A DNA stretch of 64,000 bases from Bin87 sp963666865. GTDB lineage: Bacteria; Chloroflexota; Dehalococcoidia; Lucifugimonadales; UBA3495. Below are positions 41,400-49,589 of this stretch, one piece after another; position 1 is the stretch's first letter, and every line of letters begins with the position of its first letter. The stretch lies in assembly GCA_963666865.1 (NCBI GenBank), contig OY763072.1:2976001-3040000 (forward strand), written 5' to 3'. A model generated the notes under the pieces. That model saw only the letters and a list, made by a program, of their open reading frames with translations. It did no database searches and had not been told where the DNA came from. The position numbers and the translations under genes were made by a program.

Positions 41400-42530
41400 A
41401 TGAGCGATCAAGTTGCAGATGTCGTAATCATCGGCGGGGGGGCGGCAGGTTGCGCTGCTGCTTTCTATTTGGCCGAAAACGGGGTGAAGGCGACCATCAT
41501 AGAGAAGGACGGCGTCGCGCAAGCGGCATCGGGGTACAACGCGGGCGGACTGAACCCGTTGGAAGGGCACGGTTGGCCTGAACCGCTGCAGCCGATGGCA
41601 TTGCAGTCGTTTCGATTGCACCGTGAGCTATGGGAGTCGCTGCCGGCTGAAACCGGGATTGACTACCACGGACGGATTACTTCCATACTCAAAGTTGCGC
41701 TGGATGAAGGGGAACTCGAAGAACTGCGGGAAACAGTGCAGATTTTCAACAACGCGCCGGAACCCGGCTTTTCGGCGGAGTGGCTGGAACGGGAGGACGT
41801 TTTGGCCCTGGAGCCGCGGTTGACGGGCGAAGTGATTGCCGGCGTCCGGGCGGTGGGCAACGGCGCGCTGGACGGTATGGAATTTACGCAGTCGCTGGCC
41901 GCCGCCGCCGAAAAACGGGGAGCGCGATTCGTCACTGGAAGCGCGGTGGGATTGCGTGTGGGCGAGGGGGGCGTGGAGGCGGTGGTTACCAGCGACGGCG
42001 AGATAGCGTGTGGCGCTTTGTTGATCGCCGCCGGCCCGTGGTGCCGTACCGCCGAGCAGTGGTTGGACATCGCAATTCCCGTTGATCCCTTGAAGGGGCA
42101 AATCATCCGGGTGAAACCCAACGGCCCCGGTTTGACCTACGAACTGATTGGCGGCGGGAGCTCCATGTATGACAAGACGGACGGCCTAATCTGGTGCGGT
42201 TCGACTGAAGAGGACGTTGGGTTTGACCTGTCGCTGACCGAAGAGGCACGGGCGAGCATCATGCAGCGAGCAGTGCGGCTGATGCCCTCCCTGGCCGATG
42301 CGGAGGAGGTGCTGCATACTGCGTGCCTGCGTCCGGTCACGCCGGACTGGCTGCCCATCATAGGCCGGGCGCCGGGTTGGGAGAACGTGTACATCAGCAC
42401 GGGCGGACAGAAGAAGGGAATCCTTTTGGGGCCGGCCATGGGTAAGGGAATTGCCGAGGTAATCGCCAACGGCGGCACGGACATAAGTCTGGATGGGTGC
42501 GACCCCGCCCGGTTTTCCGGAGTATCCTAG
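41400..42530 (+). CDS. FAD-dependent oxidoreductase of the DAO (glycine/D-amino-acid oxidase) family
   Basis: 376 residues with an N-terminal dinucleotide fold (DVVIIGGGAAGCAAAFYLAENGVKATIIEKD), the DAO motif GVAQAASGYNAGGLNP, a substrate-domain beta sheet (about 90-250) and the C-terminal FAD segment RPVTPDWLPIIGRAPGWENVYISTGGQKKGILLGPAMGKGIAEV. It oxidises amines or N-methylated amino acids in the family; substrate unknown. It is followed 28 bases later by an unrelated membrane protein and then by the CoA-transferase gene, but links between them are speculative. Confidence 0.88.
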   Translation: MSDQVADVVIIGGGAAGCAAAFYLAENGVKATIIEKDGVAQAASGYNAGGLNPLEGHGWPEPLQPMALQSFRLHRELWESLPAETGIDYHGRITSILKVALDEGELEELRETVQIFNNAPEPGFSAEWLEREDVLALEPRLTGEVIAGVRAVGNGALDGMEFTQSLAAAAEKRGARFVTGSAVGLRVGEGGVEAVVTSDGEIACGALLIAAGPWCRTAEQWLDIAIPVDPLKGQIIRVKPNGPGLTYELIGGGSSMYDKTDGLIWCGSTEEDVGFDLSLTEEARASIMQRAVRLMPSLADAEEVLHTACLRPVTPDWLPIIGRAPGWENVYISTGGQKKGILLGPAMGKGIAEVIANGGTDISLDGCDPARFSGVS

Positions 42531-42557
42531 CGTTTGGTCACGCCATCGGCAGGGAAA

Positions 42558-43055
42558 ATGACGACGCTAAACGACGACCGTGACCGACGAAATGAGCGTA
42601 CCGGTATCCTCAACATACCGACCAGGCTGATACGCTGGTTTTCCGGTATCTTCACCACGATTTGGCTTATACTGACGACCATAACCAGTTACAACGTCTT
42701 TACCGACCATGCCGGCCAAACATGGGATGCGCAGACGGTTGGGATAATCACAGCTGGCGCGCCGAACATCGGCTTTGCGTTGCCAGCCGCGTACATTTTG
42801 ACGGAGGCGATTGATATGGTGTTCGGAGCATGGTATCGGCAGCGAACCCATGAGAGGGCACGCGAACAAGGCCTTAAGGAAGGCCGGCAGGAAGGCCGGC
42901 AGGAAGGACTCAAAGAAGGACGCACGTCGGGGATGCGCGAGCAGCAGGAACGTTGGTTAGAGTGGCTGGAGCGAAGGCAGCAGGCTGAAGCCAACGGACA
43001 ACCTTTTGACGAGCCGCCGCCCAGCTTGAACGGAGAGCACCCAACACAGGAGTAA
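42558..43055 (+). CDS. Two-helix membrane protein with a charged C-terminal coiled coil
   Basis: 165 residues from the ATG at 42558 (a TTG at 42534 is also possible). TM helices at about 24-47 (IRWFSGIFTTIWLILTTITSY) and 65-95 (VGIITAGAPNIGFALPAAYIL). The C-terminal half is a hydrophilic, repetitive helix: GLKEGRQEGRQEGLKEGR with five-residue periodicity, then EQQERWLEWLERRQQAE. The stop is three codons upstream of the CoA-transferase ATG and supplies part of its RBS, so the two genes are coupled. No family recognised. Confidence 0.7.
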   Translation: MTTLNDDRDRRNERTGILNIPTRLIRWFSGIFTTIWLILTTITSYNVFTDHAGQTWDAQTVGIITAGAPNIGFALPAAYILTEAIDMVFGAWYRQRTHERAREQGLKEGRQEGRQEGLKEGRTSGMREQQERWLEWLERRQQAEANGQPFDEPPPSLNGEHPTQE

Positions 43056-43059
43056 AACG

Positions 43060-45342
43060 ATGACTACGAATGGCACTTCCGGCGCGTTGCGCGACATTCA
43101 CGTGGTGGAGTTCGGACAATACGTGCCCGGGCCGATGCTGGGGATGCTGCTGGCCGATCAGGGGGCGCACGTCATAAAGGTGGAACGGCCCGGCGGAGAC
43201 CCGGCGCGGTCGGAGCCGGCTTTTGCCACGTGGAACCGGGGCAAACGGTCGGTTGCGCTGGATTTGAAAACTGACGCCGGCAAGGAGAATGCGCGCCGGT
43301 TGGCAGCCCATGCTGATGTGGTTATCGAGAATTTTCGGCCCGGAGTGGCGGAACGGCTGGGTATCGGCTATGGCGACCTGTCGGTTGACCATCCCGGTCT
43401 GATTTACTGCTCGTTGCCGGGCTATGGCGAGGAACATCCCAGCCGAAACGAGCCGGGTTGGGATCCGGTCATCAGCGCGGAGACGGGTTTCTATCCCGAA
43501 ACCGGCGAAAGCGGCGGTGAGCCGTTGTTCACCCCGCTACCCATCGCCAGCACGTTTTCGGCGTTGTTGGGATCAGTTTCGGTGGCGATGGCGATTAACG
43601 CGCGGGACAAGACCGGGAAGGGACAACGTATCGAGGTGCCGTTGCACTCGGCGATGTTCACCGCCATGGGCAGCCGGATCATCAAGTTCAACAACTACGA
43701 ATACGTTGACCAGTTCGATTTTCCTCGGGCGGTGATGTCTCATCCGTATGAGTGCGCCGACGGACGGTGGGTGTACCATCACGGGATGTTCGAGCGGTTC
43801 GCGCGGCAGACGTTGACAGCGGCCGGGCGCACCGAATGGATCGACGAGGTGGCGCCGTTGTTCGGCCGGCCGGTGGATGCGGACACGCTGGCGATGTGGC
43901 AAGAGCGGTTCGCGGAGATGTTCAAGGAGCGGACGGCCTGGCAGTGGGAAGCGGAGATCAACGCTCAGGGGGGCGCGTGTACGGTGTGCAAGACGGTGGA
44001 CGAATGGTTGGTCCACGAGCACGCGGTGTCCAGCAAGATGGTGGAGGAGGTTGAAGACGCTGAACGTGGACGTATGAAACAACCGGGGGTGCAGGTGCGG
44101 CTGCGCGGGACGCCGGGGCGAATACAGGGCTCGGCGCCACGGCTGGGGGAGCATACCGACGAAGTGCTGGCGGAGCTGGAATCGGCACCGACGCGACCTA
44201 CTTCGAGAAACGGCAACGGGGACATCATGTCCGCGCTGCAAGGGGTTCGAGTGCTGGACCTGTGCATCATCCTCGCGGGGCCGACCTGCGGGCGGACGCT
44301 GGGCGAGTTTGGCGCGGACGTCATCAAGATCGACGACCCGACGCGCAATTTGGATCCCGTGGGATACATTGACGTGAACCGGGGCAAGCGCAGCATCATG
44401 CTGAACCTCAAAACCGACGAGGGGCGCGACGTTTTCTGGAAGTTGGTGGAGAACGCCGACGTGATAGTGGAAAACAACCGCAAATCGGCGGTGGAGCGGC
44501 TGGGACTTGGATACGAAGCAGTGAAGAAGGTGAAACCCGATATCGTTTACGCGTCGCTGAACGCGTTTGGATACGATGGGCCCTGGTCGGAACGGGCCGG
44601 CTGGGAGCAGTTGGCGCAGGGCACCAGCGGGATGCAGGTGCGGCGCGGCGGACGGAACGGCAAGCCGATGCTGGCTCCTTACGCGGTGAACGACTACGGC
44701 ACGGGCCTGATGGGAGCTTATGCGGTGGCACTGGCCTTGCACGAGCGGAACCGGACCGGGAAGGGGCAGTCGGTGGACAGCGGGTTGGCGCTGACGGCCG
44801 GCCTGCTGCAATCGCCCTACTTCCTGGATTATGAAGGGTACGAGCGGGCCGACATTGAAGGAGTGGATGCCCGTGGATACTCTTCCCGCTCCGGGCTGTA
44901 TCAGGCGGCAGACGGATGGCTGTACCTGCATTGCCCCGATGATGCGGCCTATGGCGCGCTGCTCTCCGCCCTGAATTTCCGTGACATCCACCACGACGGC
45001 GACGCCATCGCCGAGCTCATACGGGGCAACACCATTGAGCACTGGATGCAGACGCTCCACCCTCTGGGCGTGTCGGGGTCGCCGAACCTGACCATAGAGG
45101 ACTACCGCAACGACCCGGTGGTGCGTAACGCGGGGTTCATCGTAACGCGGGATCACACGGTCTGGGGCAGCGTTGACCATTCGGGAACCACGGCGCGCTT
45201 GTCGGCCACGCCGCCGCGTCTTGGCCCGCCCGCGCCGTATTTCGGCCAGCACACGGACGAAATCCTCGCGGAGGCCGGCTACTCGGCGGCGGAGATCGGA
45301 GCCTTGAAGGCGTCGGGAGCTGCGGTGATGCCGAGTCAGTAA
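43060..45342 (+). CDS. Fused double CaiB/BaiF (family III) CoA-transferase
   Basis: 760 residues made of two complete family III CoA-transferase units. Unit 1 (about 1-375): VVEFGQYVPGPMLGMLLADQGAHVIKVE, NRGKRSVALDLKTDAG, VVIENFRPGVAERLG, TGKGQRIEVPL. Unit 2 (about 390-757): VLDLCIILAGPTCGRTLGEFGADVIKID, NRGKRSIMLNLKTDEG, VIVENNRKSAVERLG, TGKGQSVDSGL. In unit 2 the catalytic Asp position is kept (D545 in YAVNDYGTGLMG); in unit 1 the aligned residue is S164 (PIASTFSALLG). So probably only one unit transfers CoA. The fusion mimics the interlocked dimer of this family. AGGAG precedes the ATG. Confidence 0.92.
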   Translation: MTTNGTSGALRDIHVVEFGQYVPGPMLGMLLADQGAHVIKVERPGGDPARSEPAFATWNRGKRSVALDLKTDAGKENARRLAAHADVVIENFRPGVAERLGIGYGDLSVDHPGLIYCSLPGYGEEHPSRNEPGWDPVISAETGFYPETGESGGEPLFTPLPIASTFSALLGSVSVAMAINARDKTGKGQRIEVPLHSAMFTAMGSRIIKFNNYEYVDQFDFPRAVMSHPYECADGRWVYHHGMFERFARQTLTAAGRTEWIDEVAPLFGRPVDADTLAMWQERFAEMFKERTAWQWEAEINAQGGACTVCKTVDEWLVHEHAVSSKMVEEVEDAERGRMKQPGVQVRLRGTPGRIQGSAPRLGEHTDEVLAELESAPTRPTSRNGNGDIMSALQGVRVLDLCIILAGPTCGRTLGEFGADVIKIDDPTRNLDPVGYIDVNRGKRSIMLNLKTDEGRDVFWKLVENADVIVENNRKSAVERLGLGYEAVKKVKPDIVYASLNAFGYDGPWSERAGWEQLAQGTSGMQVRRGGRNGKPMLAPYAVNDYGTGLMGAYAVALALHERNRTGKGQSVDSGLALTAGLLQSPYFLDYEGYERADIEGVDARGYSSRSGLYQAADGWLYLHCPDDAAYGALLSALNFRDIHHDGDAIAELIRGNTIEHWMQTLHPLGVSGSPNLTIEDYRNDPVVRNAGFIVTRDHTVWGSVDHSGTTARLSATPPRLGPPAPYFGQHTDEILAEAGYSAAEIGALKASGAAVMPSQ

Positions 45343-45354
45343 ATCAGCGCCATC

Positions 45355-46056
45355 ATGGTGGGATTGATGATATTCCCCCAGGGGTTTCGGCATTCCAGGA
45401 CTGGCGTTGGGACCCTGCGGGTTATGGCGGCGTATCTGCCTTTTGTGCTTATCGCCTGCGGCGCGTTCATGGAGCCGCCGTAGGCTCCGGCAACGGTGGA
45501 GGTGCCAACGCCAACTATGGAACAATGGCCCACCGTAACGCCCCCACCTGCACCCCAGCCGGGAATAGAATACCGGCAAATGCCCCCTATCGATATTTGG
45601 GGCTCAGTGGAGCGCAAGGCGGAAGAGACGTATGGCTTCTCCGTATGGGATCTGGATACAACATTTCCCGCACTGGTGCTGATTCATAGGCCCTATAATT
45701 CCTGCACTCTTCCTGGCGATTACCAGATTGATTGGCAAATGGGAAAAGTGCTGGTTTACGTCCATCAGTTGGTGGGCTTTCCCGAGGACGGCTGTCCTTC
45801 AGGTCCGAACGATCTCATTGTGCAATACGTCCCGCTGGATATGTTGGAGAATGGCGACGAGATTTTCGTGAACGACAAGTTCTGGTTCATAGCGACTGAC
45901 GCGGTTTGCACAGATTATAGGTACGAAAATTGTCCGATTGGTTGTCAAAAGCGTTGCGTGATGTCATGCCCCGGCGGCGGAGCTGCTTGTACGGCGGATT
46001 GCAATGGAAAGGGCAGCTGCTTGAAGCCCATCCCGGGGTACAGGCACAGTCCTTAA
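45355..46056 (+). pseudogene. Lipoprotein gene split by an in-frame TAG
   Basis: A single reading frame runs from the ATG at 45355 to 46056 except for one TAG at 45481. The 5' part encodes a lipoprotein signal: a basic n-region (RHSRTGVGTLR), a hydrophobic core (VMAAYLPFVL) and a lipobox-like LIAC followed by GAFMEPP, then the TAG. The 3' part continues in frame with APATVEVPTPTMEQWPTVTPPP, a typical Pro/Thr tether, a folded domain (IDIWGSVERKAEETYGFSVW...) and a Cys-rich end (CPIGCQKRCVMSCPGGGAAC). A functional lipoprotein would need read-through or a sequencing error. Function unknown. Confidence 0.6.
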
Positions 46057-46153
46057 GGTTTGTCCACACCGTCTGCGCGGATGCAATCCAGGGCGGCGCG
46101 TGCCGCACTTGCCCAATCTGCTCCTGTCGGAGATGACCGTAAACTGAGACTTC

Positions 46154-46180
46154 TGGATTCCGTCGTGCGCCGGAATGACG
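46154..46180. repeat. Diverged family A palindrome
   Basis: GGATTCCGTC-GTGC-GCCGGAATGACG, one arm mutated, in the intergenic stretch before the membrane-protein gene. Two imperfect copies of an ATGGSGACRRGTAG unit follow at about 46196-46240. Confidence 0.7.
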
Positions 46181-46270
46181 AGCAGGGGCATTTCCATGGG
46201 GACAAGTAGCGGTATTTTTCATGGCGACGGGTAGGGGTATGTTCACGCCAATGGATCGAGGGAATTAATA

Positions 46271-46819
46271 ATGCCGTTCACACCGTTTCACATGGGCCCG
46301 GCTCTGGCCGTGAAAGCTGCCTGCGGACGCCATTTCAGTGTGCCGGTGTACGCATTCACGCAGATAGCGATTGACAGCGAAGTGCTCTTGGGCTTTCCGT
46401 TCCGCGGGGACCTGTCATATCACAAGGTGATGCACACACTGGCGGGAGGAACGGCGGCGGCCATCCTGGCCCTGGCGTTGCTGCGCCCGGTGATCCGACC
46501 CGGAGCGCGATTGTGGAACCGCGTGACGGGAGCGAAGGCCGGGAGTATCTGGCACCTGGAACCGCAGGTATCGCCGTTGACGGCGATTGTGTCGGCGTTC
46601 ACGGGGGCATGGGGCCATGTGCTGCTGGACGCGCCGACGCATTCCCACATGGAGCCGTTGGCGCCGGTGGCGCGGGGAAATCCGTTTGATGGCCTGGTCT
46701 CCCACCGGCGAACCATGGCCTGGTGTGTAGGATTAGCGGCGGTCGGCGGCGGCGCGATGTTGGCGCGTTCTTATCTGGTGCAGCGGTCGAAAGATGCCGG
46801 CGGGAGCCTGGCGCGCTGA
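46271..46819 (+). CDS. Membrane-associated metal-dependent hydrolase-like protein (DUF4184-like)
   Basis: 182 residues. It begins MPFTPFHMGPALAVKAACG, with His and Asp/Glu spaced as in membrane-bound YbcI/DUF457-type metal hydrolases (H7, D-S-E in ITQIAIDSEVLL, H in LSYHKVMH, HVLLDAPTHSHMEPL). Three or four hydrophobic helices are present (about 30-45, 64-83, 110-125, 150-165). Enzymatic activity of the family is not well established. It stands alone, about 20 bases before the cysS promoter. Confidence 0.65.
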   Translation: MPFTPFHMGPALAVKAACGRHFSVPVYAFTQIAIDSEVLLGFPFRGDLSYHKVMHTLAGGTAAAILALALLRPVIRPGARLWNRVTGAKAGSIWHLEPQVSPLTAIVSAFTGAWGHVLLDAPTHSHMEPLAPVARGNPFDGLVSHRRTMAWCVGLAAVGGGAMLARSYLVQRSKDAGGSLAR

Positions 46820-46838
46820 TGCAAACCGGGGGCGTCCG

Positions 46839-46847
46839 TGCTAAACT
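46839..46847 (+). promoter_or_regulatory. Extended -10 candidate (TGCTAAACT) before cysS
   Basis: TG-C-TAAACT lies 32 bases before the CysRS ATG; the same TGCTAAACT is found upstream of the RNase D gene (18238-18246). A GGGAGG ribosome binding site follows at 46865-46870. No good -35 was found. Confidence 0.45.
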
Positions 46848-46878
46848 TGCGGCATCTGCTCCTGCGGGAGGTAGCGGT

Positions 46879-49089
46879 ATGTTGCGCATTTATAATACCC
46901 TGACGAAGAACGTCGAGGAAATTCGTCCCATCACGCCTGGAAAAGTGTCGATGTACACGTGCGGGCCGACAGTGTACCGGTATGCACACATTGGAAACCT
47001 CCGCACCTATCTCATGGCGGACTGGATACGCCGGATTCTGATAGCCGATGGGAACGAGGTGTACCACATCAAGAACATCACCGACGTGGGGCACATGCGG
47101 CAGGAGTTGGCGGAAGCCGGCGGCGACAAGATGATCATGGCCGCGCTGGCCGAAGGGAAATCCCTCCAGGAGATCGGCGAATTCTACGCCGACGTGTTCT
47201 GGCAGGACGAAGAGCGGATTAACATTCTGCCGGCCCACGTTTTCCCCTGGGCGTCTCACCACATCCCCGAAATGCTGGAGATGGTCGGGACGTTGATGAA
47301 CAACGGAGCAGCTTACGAAGCCGGCGGGAACATCTACTTTGACGTGAACAGTTATCCCGAGTACGGCAAGCTGTCGCGGAACTTCGGCGGCGACCTCTTG
47401 GAAGGGGTGCGGGCCGAAGCGGACCCGCTGAAGCGCGATCCCCGGGATTTCACGCTGTGGAAAGCGGCCGAGCCGGGACGGGACGTGAAGTGGGACAGCC
47501 CGTGGGGTGAAGGGTTCCCCGGCTGGCACATCGAATGCTCGGCCATGGCCCATAAGTACCTGGGCGAACGGTTCGACATTCATACGGGGGGCGTGGACAA
47601 CGTATTCCCGCATCACGAGGACGAGATTGCCCAGAGCGAGGGGGCCTTTGGCGACCAGCACGTGAGCTATTGGGTGCATGGGCAGCACCTGCTTGCGGAT
47701 GGAGCCAAGATGGCCAAATCGGCGGGCAACGTTTTTCTGATTGAAGACCTTGCGTCCAGGGGGTTTGATCCGCTGGCGTTCCGTTACCTCTGCATGACGG
47801 TGCGGTACCGGCACCGGATGAACTTCACGTTCACGTCGCTGCGGGCGGCGGAGAAGGCGCTGACGGGATTGCGGAACCGGATCTGGGTGTGGCGGAACCT
47901 GGGAGGCAACGGATCCGGACACCACGCTCTGACCAGCGACGGCGAGACCTGGCGGAGCAAGTTCTGGGATGCGGTGCATAGCGACCTGGATCTGCCCACG
48001 GCGCTGGCGGTTACCTGGGACATGGTTCGCTCCGAATTGCCGCCAGCAGACAAACTGGATCTCATGCTGGACTTTGACCGCGTGTTCGGACTCGATTTGA
48101 GCCAGGTGCCGGAGCGGTACGAAATCGGTTCCGCCAACAGCGAAGCCATCGCGCGGAGGGCGACGCTGCGGGAGCAGGCCGCCTACGCCGACGCGGACCT
48201 GATGCGGGAAGAAGTCGTAGCCAGCGGCATGGTGGTGGAAGATACCGGGGTCGCCACGCGGGTTCGTCCTCAGACCCCGTTGGAGTTGCAGGAAGCCAAG
48301 TGGTCGTCGGTCTCCGCCTCGCGGGAAGTTCCGTCATTGTTGGACGAACCGGATCTCTACGAATTTTCCTTCGTGATCAACGCCTATGACTATGTTGACG
48401 ACGTGCGTCGCTGCGTCGAGGCGATATTGCGTCATTCGGGTGGCGCATCGGTTGAGGTCCTCGTGGTGGACAATGGCTCCACCGACGGGACGGGGGATTA
48501 TCTTGAAGCAGCCCAGGACGAGCACGCCAACCTGCGGGTTATCCACTGCGACCACGTGGTGGGCGACGCGGCCGGCAAGAACATCGGACTGAAGCAGGCC
48601 CGGGGGCGGTACGTAGTGGTCATGGACGCCTCAACGGAGGTGGTGGGCGATATATTGTCTCCGATTGCCGAACACCTTTCGGACAACAGCATCGGGGTGT
48701 TCGGTCCCTACGGGTTGACCACCGACGATATGCAGCATTTCCACGAGGAAGTGGATCGGGGCGACGCGGATGCGATGCAGGCTTACTGCATGGCTTTCCG
48801 GAGGGCCGATCTACCGACGGTGGGGTTGATGCACGAGAGTTTCCGGTTCTACCGGAACCTGGATATTGACTACTGCTTCCAGTTCAAGAATGCCGGTTAC
48901 CGGGTGGTGTGCGACAGTGGGATGCCGCTGGTGAGGCACGAGCACCGGCAATGGGAGGAGCTGGAGGAGAACCAGCGCGACGAACTGAGCCGGAAGAACT
49001 TCGGGCGCTTCCTCAGGCGGTGGGGCGGCCGGCCGGATTTGCTAATCAACCCCAACGCGCGGGGGTTTGATACCGGGTTCCGGCACTGA
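46879..49089 (+). CDS. cysS: Cysteinyl-tRNA synthetase fused to a family 2 glycosyltransferase
   Basis: 736 residues in one uninterrupted frame. Residues 1 to about 475 are a full-length class I CysRS: zinc ligands C28 (MYTCGPTVY), C220 and the HHEDE region (H245-H246-E247), the HIGH-like AHIGN (36-40), GWHIECSAM, and a KMSKS loop reading KMAKS (277-281); the C-terminal helical bundle is complete. A short linker leads to a GT-A fold at about 494-736: FSFVINAYDYVDDVRRCVEAIL, VEVLVVDNGSTDGTGDYL, GKNIGLKQARGRYVVVMDAST and RNLDIDYCFQFKNAGY. The DXD motif position reads DAS, so catalysis may differ. The fusion is not explained by the neighbours. Confidence 0.92.
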   Translation: MLRIYNTLTKNVEEIRPITPGKVSMYTCGPTVYRYAHIGNLRTYLMADWIRRILIADGNEVYHIKNITDVGHMRQELAEAGGDKMIMAALAEGKSLQEIGEFYADVFWQDEERINILPAHVFPWASHHIPEMLEMVGTLMNNGAAYEAGGNIYFDVNSYPEYGKLSRNFGGDLLEGVRAEADPLKRDPRDFTLWKAAEPGRDVKWDSPWGEGFPGWHIECSAMAHKYLGERFDIHTGGVDNVFPHHEDEIAQSEGAFGDQHVSYWVHGQHLLADGAKMAKSAGNVFLIEDLASRGFDPLAFRYLCMTVRYRHRMNFTFTSLRAAEKALTGLRNRIWVWRNLGGNGSGHHALTSDGETWRSKFWDAVHSDLDLPTALAVTWDMVRSELPPADKLDLMLDFDRVFGLDLSQVPERYEIGSANSEAIARRATLREQAAYADADLMREEVVASGMVVEDTGVATRVRPQTPLELQEAKWSSVSASREVPSLLDEPDLYEFSFVINAYDYVDDVRRCVEAILRHSGGASVEVLVVDNGSTDGTGDYLEAAQDEHANLRVIHCDHVVGDAAGKNIGLKQARGRYVVVMDASTEVVGDILSPIAEHLSDNSIGVFGPYGLTTDDMQHFHEEVDRGDADAMQAYCMAFRRADLPTVGLMHESFRFYRNLDIDYCFQFKNAGYRVVCDSGMPLVRHEHRQWEELEENQRDELSRKNFGRFLRRWGGRPDLLINPNARGFDTGFRH

Positions 49090-49134
49090 TGTCCCTGCCG
49101 TCGTTCGCACGCATGAAACCGGAGCGACCAGTAG

Positions 49135-49521
49135 ATGACAACCACTACAATCCAGGACCAGGTTGACGAAATCTTCGCGGATGCCAGACGGATGCAGGCT
49201 CAGGCTGTTGAACGCTTGGAACAGGGCGACATCCGCGACGCCGCAGAGAAAGCCTGGTGTGCCACCAAGCGGGCTACCGATGCCTTGATCCTTGCCCTCA
49301 TCTGCCAAGGGCCCGGGCCAACCGGATTTACCAGTGACAGCCTGGACGACCTGGTTGCATCAGGCCGCGTGACTGACTCGCTGCAGGGGCGATACTATAG
49401 CCGTCTCAGCCAGTTGCACGGCGCCTGTTTCTACACCGGCGCTTGCAATCGGCATACCGAGCGCCGTATCCGAGAAACTGCCGGTTACGTCGCGGACGCC
49501 GAGAAACTGGCAGTTGGATAA
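49135..49521 (+). CDS. HEPN-like small protein
   Basis: 128 residues, mostly helical. The N-terminal half (AVERLEQGDIRDAAEKAWCATKRATDALILALI) resembles HEPN/PaREP1-type helical bundles and the second half carries R-x4-H in SRLSQLHGACFYTG, the catalytic signature of HEPN ribonucleases. No nucleotidyltransferase (MNT) partner is next to it. It could be a stray toxin-like RNase or a nucleotide-binding scaffold. The ATG at 49135 has only a weak RBS (GGAGCGACC). Confidence 0.6.
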   Translation: MTTTTIQDQVDEIFADARRMQAQAVERLEQGDIRDAAEKAWCATKRATDALILALICQGPGPTGFTSDSLDDLVASGRVTDSLQGRYYSRLSQLHGACFYTGACNRHTERRIRETAGYVADAEKLAVG

Positions 49522-49541
49522 TCGCAAATCAGTCCAGCAAA

Positions 49542-49567
49542 GGGGGCGGGTTTGAAACCCGCCCCTA
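49542..49567. repeat. Palindrome, family C
   Basis: GGGGGCGGGTTT-GAAACCCGCCCC followed by TAC; between convergent genes. Confidence 0.75.
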
Positions 49568-49589
49568 CGCATTTGTGGTGGTTTAAAGA

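Noticed and set aside
43573..45579. Very long open frame (over 660 codons) on the minus strand opposite the CoA-transferase
   Set aside because: It is a shadow of GC-rich coding sequence: composition is Arg/His/Pro-rich with no recognisable domain, while the plus strand encodes a clear double enzyme.
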